DNA from: Membranipora membranacea
Taxonomy: Eukaryota; Bryozoa; Gymnolaemata; Cheilostomatida; Membraniporidae
Assembly (NCBI GenBank): GCA_914767715.1
Contig: OU612068.1
Coordinates: 13,020,001 to 13,084,000, forward strand
Length of the DNA: 64,000 nt
Direction: 5' to 3'
Shown: one piece after another, positions 49,022 through 62,735 of the stretch
Layout: every line of letters starts with the position of its first letter
Numbering within the stretch: position 1 is the stretch's first letter
Notes under the pieces: model-generated
Database searches by the model: none
Seen by the model: the letters and a program-made list of their open reading frames with translations, nothing else
Told to the model about the DNA's origin: nothing
Made by a program: the position numbers and the translations under genes

Positions 49022-52000
49022 TCACCCTATCGACCATTTTATTATTTTATAATCTAACAAGATTATAAATAATACAAACATCACCCATAGAGATGCCAGC
49101 AGACCTGCCGAGCCAAAAGCGACTAGCTTACTTCCTCCTAATTCACCTCCGGCAAACTGTTAAAAGATAAGAATGTGAGCCTCAGATGGATGCAAAGTGA
49201 ATAATGTCAGTTTGGTATGATATACACAATACATAAAATATTTAATTCAAGGAATTTCATTAATGACGGCCGGGAACATACTGGGTACTCATTCTAAAAT
49301 GACTCTCACAGTCATAGATACACATGCTAGTAGTGTTGTCTCGATATATTTCGCTTACCACTCTTCTAATGAAGAGAACTGTCAGACAGATGGTTCCAGT
49401 TATACAGAAGAGTATAACGGCTTGTGTGACATTACCAGTGGCTATCTTAAACTCTACACCTATGTAGTATTTGTGCCACAGTGAACTCAGCACCCAGGGT
49501 AGTCCTAGCCCGAGAAACACATTCACGCTGTTACTACCTGTAAAATTATAATTGTATTGGCTATCAGAGACCTGTCATGATACTGCATTCCAGGCGCAAA
49601 CAAGGCTGACCGAACCTGTTACTTAAATTGTAAAACATAAGTGTCTCTCATGTATGACAACTTATATCCAGACATTTGTACATCACTGCAAATGACACAC
49701 TGTACTTTACATCAAGGTTCGAGGATTGACCTTTTGTTTTTGTTGAGGTACCATGCATCCTTTTTTATTGCAACATTACTACGTGAGTGATTGAAATAAT
49801 CAATTAATCAATCGGTAGATGGGAAGCAAAAAGCACTGTTTTGTGACTCACCTGTAATATTACCTATCGCAGCATCTGCAAACTCATCTTGTTTTGCAGC
49901 TGTCCTGCTAGCAAATGTATCTGGCACACTGGTGCCCAGTGCCACTAATGTTACACCAGTAGCTGCTGTTCTAAAGTTGATCACACACCCAACCAATTGA
50001 GCTAACTATCGAATGAAAGATATATATTTTGTCAATAATTGTTGCGGGATTACTAATATTTATGCCAAAATCATTAGTACGGTTGTTTTAGAATACATCT
50101 CATATGTGGATGGCTGTTAACGCCCTTAGAAGGAATCCAACAATTTTATTTTTGTATTTTGACCAAGGTGCCAACATTCATGCTGTTCTCAACGGTTCCC
50201 TGTAAAGGTCTGGCTACATGCCATATATTCATTGGATTTTGATAAAGCCAGATATATACATTTGCTCGATTGTATCTGTCATATGCTCAATTTTATTGTT
50301 ATCCATAGCAACATCTGGCTGAGATTAGAACTGTGTACACCTTGACCAAGTGGTGATAAATCTGGCAGATCTATCTGCCGTATTCACTACACGCTGTGTA
50401 GGCACAGCTTTAAAGTAACTCACCTGTTCAATTACTGCACTCATTCCAGCAATCCATAGTATAGAACAGATGAATGTGGGATAAGCCCCCAGTAGGGTCT
50501 TAGGGGGTATGATGGCACATAGTATTTTCCATGGCATGGATACAAAGTGCATAACATAGTCTAACCAGGATGCTTCTTCTCCCTCTTCCATATTTATTGT
50601 CAGTGCACTGCAAATAGAAGCAGCTGTTATTGTTTACTATAGTTCCTTTGTGGTGCCTCAGAGATCACTTTCACTCATGAGCAGTTGGACTTGGTCTTTA
50701 CAAATCGATGTAGTTGCAATTATAAGTTTGGTCTGGAGCTGTAACTTTACAGGATTTAATCTGCTCATAGTTTCGAACTCGCGTTCTTCTCCAAGCATGG
50801 TGTTGTTGATCAGTGTGACTGCTGACTGACATAGTACAAGGGATGCTTAATTTGAAAAATTGAACCCAAGAAAAATTTGGTCACATACCTCTGAAATTGA
50901 CTAGCATAATTCATCGTATTAGCCTCATCCTCTTCGGCCAAAACTTCTACTAGTTGATCCTCTATGTCATCATCCACTGTAAAATCAAAGATGACACAAT
51001 CATATTGGGTGATATTGCTTTGCTATTGCTATTGATTCCAGAGTTGATTTATTTTATGTGATTTGTCTATGGGTTTGGAATTGAAATCACTGATGTCATC
51101 TATGAACCATGCTGACTTAAGGGCTTGAGGTCATACTCACTGATAGCTTTTTTGAGGCTGACTACTGCTGCGCTGTGTTGTCCAATCTTTGCTCCATTGC
51201 TCGGATTTCGTATTCCTAGAATCAAGTTCTTGTTATGATCCTACAAAAAACGCAACTTGCAGTCATGGTAGAAGTTCGGCAACCGTCTGGTTGTAGTTTT
51301 TTTGCACACACATGGGAACAAGTGGGAACTTGAGCTCTTGCCAGATTTTTTCAACAACTCGAAAACTTAATGCTGCCCAAAAATACAACCTTATTACCTG
51401 TCACATAACTTATTTCACAATACCTTTGTTGCTGAACAGCTTATACATAACGTTTTTCTGGTCTCCCGGTGTTTGAACTCTAATTTTCCGCTCATAGTGA
51501 TGTAATCTGCAGTTTTGAGGCTTTCTCCACCTTTTGCTGTTCCATCCCTGAATCATAAAACAACCGATTGACACCTGACATGATTGTAAAGATGGAAGTT
51601 TCTTGAATTGCATATAAGCTTCATCCTGAGAATTTGAATTCAACTGGAAGTGGTTGAAATAATTAATTCAAATGAAGAAGCCCAAGCTTTTTTTATACAT
51701 GTACCCTCATTCATGCATTCATATAGGTTGTTTCATCGTCCATCGAAAAATATTCAGATTCAAGTTGTTATAATTTTCATACTGGTTTTTTTCTTTTCTG
51801 AACCTTAGTTCTATGCAAGTGAACCAAGTAGTGATAAAGGACAAGTGTACTTACAATGTGCTGTACTCTATCTGAATATCCCCATCACTTCCATTTATTC
51901 TTACAATCGTCACTTCAGCTATACCATCAACAGCGTGGTATCTGGTTTTCTCCAATAGAAAGTCTCCAGGTTCTGAAACACAGCAGTCATTAACTACCTA

Positions 52001-55000
52001 CAATGCTATTAAGTCATAATTCTTTATCATCTAATTACCATTGAGATAGGAGGTAAGGAACCTATTTAGAATGTCTTTTCCCATGAAAAAGCATTTTGCC
52101 TCCCAACGTTCAAATCAAAGGAGCACCAGAAGCACAACCAACAACATCACCTCACTTGATAATGGAGCATTTCGTATGTTTCTTTGAACTAGTAAGTCAG
52201 ACACTTACCATCGTCATCAATGATAGTAGCTCTCGCTATGCTTGGATCTCCCAATGCTGCCTCACCATCTGGATTCTTCAGTATGACATAAAACTCCTTG
52301 TCTGGCTCATAGTCATTGTCATTGATGATGGGAATGGTAACAGTTTTCATTGTCTCTTCTGCCTCGAAGGTCTGAAACATTAAAATTGCTTGATTTTGTT
52401 AACCTTTGCTACCTGAGCAAACCGTTTTGCAGTTTTTATGATCCTTCAGGACTCAATGTCCAATATACCAACACAAAACAAACTGTACACAAATCCCTAA
52501 GAGATTGGAGAGATTGGACGCAATAAGTCAGATTAGACAGGATACACTTGGTCTCAAGGCATGCTTTGTGTCTTGTACAATGGTGTATTGCTTTGTTCCT
52601 TACCAGCTTTCCGACACAGTACTGGAAGTCTCGGCCTGCTTTAGCCGACCCTTCCCTCGTCTCCCAGTACACAGACACCACCCCAGTTAGGGTGGGAGAA
52701 TCAACTTCTGTCATCATCGTGCTGGTCGTGTCTGTAGACTTTGTTGAATTTGCTGAGTGCCGATTGCTATTGCCTTCTTGCTGTAATAGAAGTAAACGGG
52801 AGGCTTTCAAAAAAGTTGTTAGTTTTGATGTCATTGACAATTGCCAATGTTCAGAGCGGCCATCATTTTGGGGTTTTTAAATCCAATGTAACATTCGTCT
52901 AATATTGGATTAATTCCTTACCGAACTGTCTTTCCTTCGATTGAACTTTATTTGTACCTCCATAGGTCCTGCACTCTCGAGGCAAGAGTAGTTTGGTGCA
53001 GCAAAAGTAAATCTCCCATACTGACCAGCTGCAATATATAAATTTATATGTTGCGAAGCACATTGGAGCTCCATGAAGGTTTCCATCTGTGTACCTTGAA
53101 ATAATTCAATGCTGATTTCTCATTGGCTACAAAATTTCTTGTGGGTCAATAAAAGACATAATCATTAAACAGATTTAATTTGGTAATCTCAAGCTCCATA
53201 ACAAGAGAGGTATTGCTGTTTTACCTGGTGTTACATCTATTGGTGGAAGGGAGAGCCTGTCATTTTTCTTTGAGATATCATGCATGCCATTTAACAAGGT
53301 TAGCCGTGATTTTGAAGACCTCTGCATCAAATTCCTTCTTGAATTGTTCCTACCCTTTCTCCCAACCAGAGGTCTCATTGCTGCATGGCGAAACCTGAGT
53401 GGCAAATTAACATCAATATTCATCAATTTGATAATATTTTATGACTTGCGATGTGTAAAAATATAACTGGGGTGTTGTATGGTGTTGTGGTAGTCGAGTA
53501 CAATTTACTGGAAGTGAGTTCGATTTTGCTCTGAAGGATTTGCCTAGCGAGATGTGATGCTCAGTGTTGAGGACGTGTGGTTCTAATAAATGGTGTAATA
53601 TTTTTGATAAACAACAAAGAGTGTACCTCCCTATACCGATACTCACTCATAGTAGTTGCTATATATAAACATGTGTATAAAATTAGATTGGAAAGACCAT
53701 GAGATAGCGTTAAACTTCTATGCAGGAGTTCATTGTCAGTTGTACATCCTTAAATATTTGTAGACGATGTGGTCATGCAGCCTATGGACCAAAAAATGCC
53801 CGGGACTTAACTCATTTTATTCATCCGTTCAATTGTATGAATGGTACCTCTTTCCACATTAAACTTTTTGATCTTGTACATCCTTACATATGAAGTAATA
53901 CTTTGGAGACGGCGTGGCTATGCAGCCATGGACCAAAAAAGGCCCGGGTGTCCTGTCATATTATTCATCCATTCATTGGTATGAATGGTACCTCACTACT
54001 CCATGATTCTTTTGATCTTGTACCAACCATGGGAAGTAGAACAAAGTTAGTGAACTTACCTCATGACAGATGTTCGTCTGCTCGAATTCTCAGAGCTTTG
54101 ATTTAGATTGGTTATCTGATGTGAAGTGATGCTCATTCTATTCCTACCATACCGATCCATCATCCTTTCCATCCTTGTCAAGAAAGAAAATGAGAACAGT
54201 GCCTGGTGCTAGAGAAAACCTGTCTTCACTAAGTAAATGAAGGAGTGAGACAAAGGTGCTCTAGAGGATTCTACTGCTTTTGGAATTGAAGACAGGTTTG
54301 TATAAATGTAAAACTAAGTTTGATATTAAACTGGATCAAACATATTTGTTGCGCAGTGAAAACCTTTATTGAGTTTCATGTAGTTTATACATGCATGCTT
54401 ACCTTCATTAAATTTGTTATGTTCAAGTTGTACTTACCCTATTCCTAGTTCTTCATCAGCAGAAGTAAGATTGGAGATGCTGCAAAGAAAATAACCCAAC
54501 ACAAACAGGTTAACACCTAAAGCAGTTGTTCTTTATTCTCCATACTTTTCTTTGGCTTACCCTTCACCTACCATGTCACTAACCAATTGCCTCAACCAAC
54601 AAATTAGACTGGACATATACCCATTCAAGTTTGCTTTCCGTTGGGTAGGTAATGTCTTCAGCCATTGCAACCTATTGCATGTCAGTAGATCCTTTCTAGA
54701 TTGTTTTTCTTTTCATATCATTCGTAACAGCCCAATGAGAAAGTTCATGTCATGGAATATGGTATCATACCTCATTCTGTTATCACGTTGATTTTGTTGG
54801 ATGGTCTTCAGTTCTTTTGATGGACCATGTATTCTTCCTGTGGGGTGGCTTGTAGTTTTCAAAACTCTGATATTCTACAAATCAAGTAGAACGTTATACC
54901 ACCATGTCAACCTAGTGGTAATGGCTGTGGTGTCAGGGGCTAAGTTACTGACAATCACCTCCTATATTATGATGTTGGTTTAGTTAGGAAAGGATCTCCC

Positions 55001-57995
55001 GGCAATGTTACTATCATATTATTGTGCATTGTGACCGATTGAAGCGATTAAAAGAGAATTGATCTCACGGATTTGGACCATAAAAGTCTTTTGATCCCTT
55101 ACAACATCGGCTCTTGAGGCAATCCTGGTGATTTATCATGACTGATTATGCTTTCGAACCCTCAAAAACGCCTACATAAGGTCATCATCAATCGCTCTTC
55201 GATGTTCAACGAACTTGGTTTATGTGTTGCAAATCCTGCCATAATTGATTTCGATAGTTTTTAGGCCAATTTCACTTGGATCAAGAGTTCGCTGTCATCA
55301 GCCCAATGAACTTCCTCTCCCTGGGAAGCAGAGGGAATTATTGGGCTGATGACGACAAACTCTTGAGAAGGATTGGCATATCATCGATCCGGAAGAATCA
55401 ATTTTCTAGATAAACCAAAATCAATTATCATCAGTCCATGTTACTAGCTACTGAAATGGCACTGACTTAACTAATGAGCTGGATATAAGTTGCTAGGTAT
55501 GAGGTCCTGAGCCCAAATTTTGTTCGGATTGATTGACTCACATTTTTCAAATGTTCTCACAGCAGAATTGGGCACAAACTGTGTGTGCACTTCTCGGAAA
55601 AATGGCTTTGTCCCTAGGGTTTTAAGATGTATTGGTTGATCAATTTACCTGTACATTGTTTGCAGTGGCCTCCTCAGTATCCACCCCAGTACTACTGTTG
55701 TTTACTTTCGTCTTCCCTTTACATTTCTTCAGCCACCAGCCATTGTCCTGTCCATATGCCATTAGTGTCAGGATTGGAAAGAAGAGCAGGGTGAGGAAGG
55801 CTTCCCAGATTTCCACCACACCTGGGGAAATGACCTTCATCACAAGAAGCATCCAAATATAAGCCCACAGAGACCAGGCTGAAGTTAGCACAAACACCGT
55901 GAATTGGCTGACTTTCTTACACTCTGGCAGCTTCGGGGCAAGGATACAAATGGCTGAGATCATGAGTAAGTTGTATGAGGCTGATCCCATAATTGTGAAG
56001 ACTCCTGAAAAACAAAATGGTTCGAATCAACATCATCCGAACCAGATACAGTGCACTGCACTCCATTTACTTTTAACCTTGGGGATTTATCAATTTTGTT
56101 CCCCGATTGAAGCGAAGTCTACATTAAATGACATCAGAATGCATTGAGATTTTTCTGGAGAAATTTATATTCCTTGTCTATAGCAGGACACTCTGAATCA
56201 AGGGGAGAGCACTGTAGTATTAAAATATAAATCTGGTATTAGCAGTTCCTAGTTTTAAGATTCTATTAAGTTACCTAGAAAAGTGACCAAAATACACTTC
56301 AAAACTCATAAACAGCGTGATTCAGCCAATTAATACACAGCATCCCTTTATCAAATGCTATATTTTCAATCGCCCTAAACCTCACATTAAAACATGCCGC
56401 CCATGATAGTCTGTTGGTTTTATGGATAGATACAGGCTTCATTTATACAAAAGGTGGATAGCACTCAATATGCTGTACGCTTCCTTTCCCGTTTTCAGTG
56501 TGCTTAAGTACGCTGGGGCATGTGGATCAAGAGGAATAAAAGCAACAAAACCCAGCAAACCCAGCAAATTTGATACCAACAGTTCAGCTCTGATGGCTGT
56601 TGTCACTGTGATTAAGAAAACTGGAAAACTGCTGCCGGATCAAACCAATGAGTTGTGTCACTCAGCTGTGCCTGTGGCTACTACACACAATTATAAAATC
56701 AACTGGCAGCACCTGTACAATTTTTGTCTTCCAAAATAGATTTGTTATGAGTGAAATTATCAATCTCACCTAGAGCCTCAGTATTTTGTAGCACCGCTGC
56801 CTCTTCAACTGTCATGGGCAGGTTACTGATTGTCTCAACTATAGCAATAAGTATCTCAGGAGCAGAGCTACCCAAGGCCATCAAGGTCAAGTTAGACACA
56901 GTTTCATTCCAAATCAGCACCTTCCTCTCCACCCTCTCCTGTCTCTCCTCATCCCAGAGAACAATGGTACGCTTACGAGATGTGATTACTTCTATACTCA
57001 TCATGAAGATGTCACTCGCTATCGCCATACCTACAAGCCGAAAAGAATTAATGGTGTTCCTGGGAAATTCGATTTGTGCTAATCTGCCTTAGTCTGCGCA
57101 TGTGGAAACTGTTGAGACATACGTTGGTCTCTGCAGCATAGGGCCTGAATTAATTCACCTTGACTGAGTACCGAAATTGAAAAACCAATGGTCACCCAAA
57201 ATTTGGGCCTAAATGGAACATTGGCTTTGCCATCTCATAACCTTGACCTCTTGAGGTTGCCTTTTGTGATGGAAGGCCGCATCAATATCACTGTGCTGCA
57301 GAGATAGACTATGTCACAAGGCTATCCTGCAAGCAGAATGAAGCTGCCTTATAAATTGCAGATGGGATGAATATGGGGTTTGATTTATAGCACAATGGCT
57401 TAAATTATACCCTACGACGTAATAGCAATTGAATTAGGTGTTTAAATATTCCAATTTTTTTAAAGATAAATTTGAGAAAAATTGGTAAGGCAAAGGTGGA
57501 GAAAATAGATTCCTATGAATTTTTTTGCCATTTCAGGCACAACAATCTTGGGATAATCAGCGTGTCTACATATCTGCTGCCAAATGTTGAACAATCACTT
57601 GGAATGAAGCAATTTTTCTTACCTATAAATATGTACAGCATGCCCAGTATATACAGAAATCCTCTTAGGCCCTCGCTCCACAGATTCTCAGCTGGTAGCA
57701 GAAGCCAGCTTGTGCACGGTTCTTTATCACCACATATCACTTCTACCACCGTCCCCCTGTGTCTACCAGACGAGGTGTTATAAGTAACAAGGTGATCGTA
57801 ACAGGTAGCATTGGCTGACTCACTGTTACCCATCGCCTGACAAGCTAGGTCAGCAAGCTGGTATTCTCCACCCTAGATAAAACACATGAAGAGTTATTGA
57901 AATGCCACTGGCAAAGAAAAATATTTTACCTCCAAATCTGCTTTATAGATTCTTCGCTTGCAGCTGATGGTCTTCAAACACTGGCACATACCCGT
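49022..57995 (-). CDS. SLC8A: Na+/Ca2+ exchanger of the SLC8 (NCX) family, 5' end incomplete
   Basis: Exons, read downward: 57995-57930 (tentative), 57872-57623, 57030-56770, 56004-55649, 54874-54771, 54671-54561, 54479-54438, 54095-54060, 53394-53225, 53028-52922, 52780-52604, 52371-52209, 51972-51855, 51547-51424, 51240-51141, 50976-50889, 50607-50424, 50005-49852, 49537-49359, 49156-49022. All phases agree; about 974 residues (human NCX1 973). Alpha-1 repeat: [13 protein letters not shown] and GSASYNLL. Alpha-2 repeat: [14 protein letters not shown] and [14 protein letters not shown]. Calx-beta 1 starts [13 protein letters not shown], has [13 protein letters not shown] and ends IIDDDEPG, the calcium-binding acidic cluster; Calx-beta 2 follows (EYSTLDGTAKGG to [10 protein letters not shown]). 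The protein swaps Na+ for Ca2+ across the plasma membrane; the cytosolic Calx-beta loop senses Ca2+. No signal peptide was found: the true first exon is upstream or unplaced, and the N-terminal ectodomain is cysteine-rich. Confidence 0.94.
55265..55376. repeat. Foldback element in exchanger intron
   Basis: Two arms of about 50 bp, sharing CAAGAGTT, GTCATCAGCCCAAT and CCTCT words, face each other around a short centre near 55318 (CTGGGAAGC). The outer ends are GCCAAT and ATTGGC. It lies in the intron between 55649 and 54874 and has no coding capacity or visible target duplication. Confidence 0.75.
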
Positions 57996-59007
57996 CTATA
58001 ATGCATTCTGACTGTTTTTTTTCAACCACGTAAGAAAGCTCACTCTCAAAACGTGAAGAAAAAGGGAATAGTACAATGTTTTGGTTGCCCGGTCCTGTAC
58101 TATACCTTGCAGTAACCAGAAGAGGCTTCCTGTTTCAGTGATGGCACAGATATACCCTTTCCTCAATCCTCTTTTGGTCTTCCTTCGAATTCCACTTCCT
58201 CTATTTCGTGGTCTTCTTCGGATCAAGCCAGTCAAATAGTTGCAGTTTGAGGATTGTTCGAATGTTGATGTTACCTCTTTAGCTGCTTCTTTAATCACTG
58301 AAATCACTTTTCCCCTACTTCCATTTACTGTAATGATTTTCTGCAAACTGCGTCAAATCCTCCTAATTAAATGCCTTAACATCACATGGGTTAGCACTCT
58401 CTTGAGGTACGAGTCTAGCTGTAGCTATGTGTGCAGATTACCTTTCTCGTCGAATCGCATGCAAAGCTCTTGCCTAAACCATCTAATAAGTCAATGGATT
58501 GCCTTATATCGTTTTTATATTCATCAATTTCTGTCTGCTGTCTACCTGATTGCTGTCATATCATCAATATTGTTTGTCTTGTGGACACAATTGGGTAGAA
58601 CTGGGACTGGCAACAGATGAAATAGGTGTATACTGTAATCTTACACTGTTTTTCATAATCTGAAAATTAAAACTATGGAGCAATGAAAAGCAAAAGAGTT
58701 TTTAGAATTGTGTATTTATAAGTTAAAGCTTTCTTGGCTCCTCAAGACAATCAATAGAAATGAAATAAAACATATGAATTTCACATGCAACTAGCTGGTA
58801 ATAGGCCTTCCATTAAAATTTCTCATGCTTGATATCAGAAAAATCAATCATTTCCATGTATTATTATAACTTTTTTTTTTCCGCAACAAAAATAATGCTA
58901 AATTGGAATATTTTGCTATTAAAAAATTTGCAAAATATGAGTGATGATCTTGGTATTAAAAAGAATGCTTCTGTTGGAAATATTTTTTTGAATTGATGTT
59001 AAAATTG
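57996..59007. other. Spacer between exchanger and Reeler genes
   Basis: The 116-codon open frame on the minus strand (57996-58346) is basic (RRRPRNRGSGIRRKTKRG) but has no family match and no phase-compatible donor to the first secure exchanger exon. Upstream exchanger exons could lie here or beyond the Reeler gene. The 3' UTR of the Reeler gene must start at 59007. Confidence 0.45.
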
Positions 59008-62000
59008 TTAAATATTGGCGAGCTTGATTATGACCGGCACTGCAGACAATAGCATGACAAACGCTGACACTACAGCCCCTTTGCTACTTCTGCTCTTCAC
59101 TTGGTCAACATTAGTATCTACAGAAGAGAATTACACAATTAGGACCAGCGACGACAGATCAGTTGGTACCTAGGCCCACTTGGGCATAGAAGAAAATGAT
59201 TATACTAAATTTAACTTTTTAAGGGAAGAGTATCTAATATTTTGGTACACATAATGTGATGTTTGGTGACAAGGGTAATAATTAAGGAAAATGGGCCGAG
59301 TTCTGAATTAACTGAGAGGCTAAAAATCCAAGTTGAGGCATTTTGCTGATCTCTGCTCCTTTGTTTCGGTCAAAATGCGGAAGAGTTAAAAACTGTCAAA
59401 AAACGAGTTAAGAATTTAAGTGTTTTGTTAGACCTTGTTTGTTGTTCACGTCATTTGTTTGATTATCACTAACAAATTATCAAAATAGCTCCGAGTTTTC
59501 AAATTTAATGATTTACCTGTATCTTCATCTCCTAAGTCGCTATCATCTATACCTGCAACAGTTACTGTCCCGGCTCCATCTACAAAAAAAACAGAACCAG
59601 GCTAAGTGTTGCCTAGCTGTTTGGATTTGTCGAGACTTACGTTGGAATGGCCTGCAGAGTATGTGAAATATCCAGGCATGATTAAGATATTCGTATTTCA
59701 GCGACCGTGACCCAAGATACCTTGTCATGAATTCTCAGTCCTCAATTATTCCAAAAAACAGATATGTTTTCCTTTATTTATAAGTTGTGAAGTTTACCAT
59801 CCTTCCAACTCCCCCCCCCCCTGATTTTTTTACATGACCAGATCATAGCTGACCATGTATATCACCTGGACCTTGTCAGTTCAAATTAATTTCTAATCGG
59901 CTTGCTGCACCTGGCAAAAGGCTCGGATTTAGTCCGAGCCCCCCAGACTTTTGCCCCTCGCCCGACGGCCCCCGGCGAGGGAAAGTCTGAGAACAATGCA
60001 GGATCTTGCTGGAGTTGTCTTCTCTTGAGTGTTATAAGTTAATCAAGGGGAGCACTAAAACTGCAATTTCTATTGATTACTATTCATGCCACCTACTATA
60101 TTGCTCCAGGTATGAGAGTTTTCCAGTCAGACTCTGGGAAAAGTAGCCTCATGTTTGGGAAATACCCATGAGCAGAGATATTCACTGCCGAGTAGTGAAG
60201 AAAATGTCAGCCAGAATTTCTTTCAATTTGGATAAGGTCGGTCATTCATGACATTGACAAAAGGTGATACAGTGTTTATTGTTGGACCCTAGGCTATATG
60301 AAGTAAGATAAATGTAGATGTAATGAGAGGAAAAATCCAAGCAAATCCTGCAAAGTGCATAGACTAGCTCAGATTTGATTATGATTATTGTTATGTTATG
60401 CATGTGATACTATATTTTGTTTTTCGAAAAAGAATTGAACTCCATGTTGAATCTGGTCATCTCAAAACTGTCAATCAGTCAATAAAACATATCAAGCCGA
60501 GGTTCATATCTTATATGGAACAGGGACCTTATTTTATTTTCTAATATTTTTTTAAGAATTCTTTTAAAAAAAGAATTTATTTTAATTTTTAAACAGGGTG
60601 CCAGTTTTATAACACGATGTACGCAAATCAATAGTTTGGAATAAATATAATAATAGTAATAACATTTTCAGCAAACCATGACTCACCGCTGTGTGCTGTG
60701 ACCGTCAGGCAACTGCCTTCAATCAGCCACCATTCTGTGTAGGATTTTACAGCTGTGCCTCTTAATCAAAACAAAATACATATGTCAGTGTATGAAAAGC
60801 AAATACTGTGGGAGTTGATATAAAGGTAAAAAGTTTTGAAGTTATGCACTTCTTTTCATTGGGGAGACGAATCCAATTTAAATATTAATACTGGTTCAAC
60901 TTCGTAACTTTTGACTTCATACCATACACATGTAGGGTATTTAAATGTTTATGAGTTCAGTTGAAAATGCCCTATTTTTACCCCTTCAGTAAATAATTGT
61001 ATTTTTTCTTATGAATAATGGCCGCTCACATATACAGGTAATCAAATGGGCGTGCGTGCAACGCCAGGCTCAGCCTTGTTGGGTATTGGTAATTCAACTG
61101 CTCAATCTCACAATAAACCGACCCAAGTTCTTGACAAATACCAATACCAGTTGGAAACACCAAAATATTGGCGATGATAAACAAGTTACCTGCAAATTTT
61201 TTTTTTCGGGTATTGGCTTTGTGAGGCACATGGAATATTTTATACCAGATCCAATTTTTCTTATCATTTTACTTACTTGAAGCAAACTGTTCCTGTAAAC
61301 TCGGTAGGTGCTGTCCAGTTTGCAGTCACTGACTGTTTCACATCTCTGTTTATGTGCGTGATGCTTGCTACCACCGAACTACAATCAAGAACAGTACAAC
61401 AAAACTCCAAGTTCAAGGTTGGTTGTCTCTGGTATTTTCATAATGGATTGCCAATAGTTTTATACTGATTTCGGCTATTCCTGGACCCTCACTTGTTGTT
61501 TGCCTATGTATCAGTTGATCATAGCCTTTTTTTTCTGGTCCTGCTTCAGAAAACAAAACAGAGCTGCTGTTCCTAGAACAAGTTTGTTTCCCTTGATCTG
61601 AGGACAGAGTGACATGATTACAAAATATAGGTATGGTGCACCTGGCTAGAGGAACCCAGTACAAGACTTTACCCCTCTACTGACAGAGAGGAGGACAGAC
61701 TTGTTCTTATACACTCTCTATTTCCTTAGGTCAAGATATTTTTCAAGTCATTTTGATAAATATAATTGCACTGACAACCTCCACAGCTAACAAGAAATTA
61801 TGCAAACAACGTCTGTATACATTGGCGGTCACAATTACTCGTTCATCAATACAAAACTTTGTGAATTGTATCAAGACATTTTTAATTACCTGTTCAAATC
61901 CGACTTGCAAGGATTGTTTTGAAATAGGTTATCTTTAACCGCTGTTGAGAATTGACCAATTTTTTCTTTCGTTCCACTATCCACTGCTACCATCAGGAAT

Positions 62001-62628
62001 CCTTTAAAGCCCTCGCCATCTGGTGATTCGATAGTCACTGCCGTGGAGGGAGAAAAGAGATTCAATCATTATAGGATTTGTTAGCTGAAAATTACCCAGG
62101 GCTGTAGGTTATGAAAAATAGTAGGGGAGGCGGAAATCCTTGAGAGTGTGAAGTAACACATCTTTGGGTATTGTAAGCTCCTCTCGTAGAGTCAAGGATT
62201 TACCCCCAGCCTCCAAAGAATTTTAATGATATGAATAGCATATTGAAGCCCTAAATGAGCTGATTCTGACATAAAAAATAATCAATTATAGCATCCTTTG
62301 GCCACTCTAATCAGCATTCTAGGGAAGGCAGAGCGTCCTTGCCCCCCCCCCCTTGAACTACGGACCTGTTACTCAATGCAATTCAATTAATTACGCAAAG
62401 TACAGAAAAATCCTTTGGGTCTCATCTGTTCCTTTGATCCAGAGCTGGTCATACCCTCATGTAAGACACTCTATGTGACATACTGTAAATCAGGGTAACT
62501 CGCAGCAAAACAAAGATTAGGCAGAAACCCATCATTCAAAAGAGCCTGGAACTAACTAGTCAAATCAATGGCATATGAAGTCTCAATGTTGTTGACCCAT
62601 AGCTTTTTCACGGGGCTACTTTTCTGTT

Positions 62629-62671
<43 letters not shown>

Positions 62672-62684
62672 TTCATTTATTCAT

Positions 62685-62735
<51 letters not shown>

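Noticed and set aside
56422-56739. Plus-strand open frame of 105 codons inside an exchanger intron
   Set aside because: It lies between two secure minus-strand exons, has no motif, and its composition is that of intron sequence.
57996-58346. Basic minus-strand open frame as first exchanger exon
   Set aside because: No membrane segment or signal peptide, no match to exchangers, and its likely donor is not in phase with the first secure exon.
58240-58620. Plus-strand open frame of 126 codons
   Set aside because: No family signature, flanked by no splice sites, and lies opposite another unsupported frame; random opening is the simplest reading.
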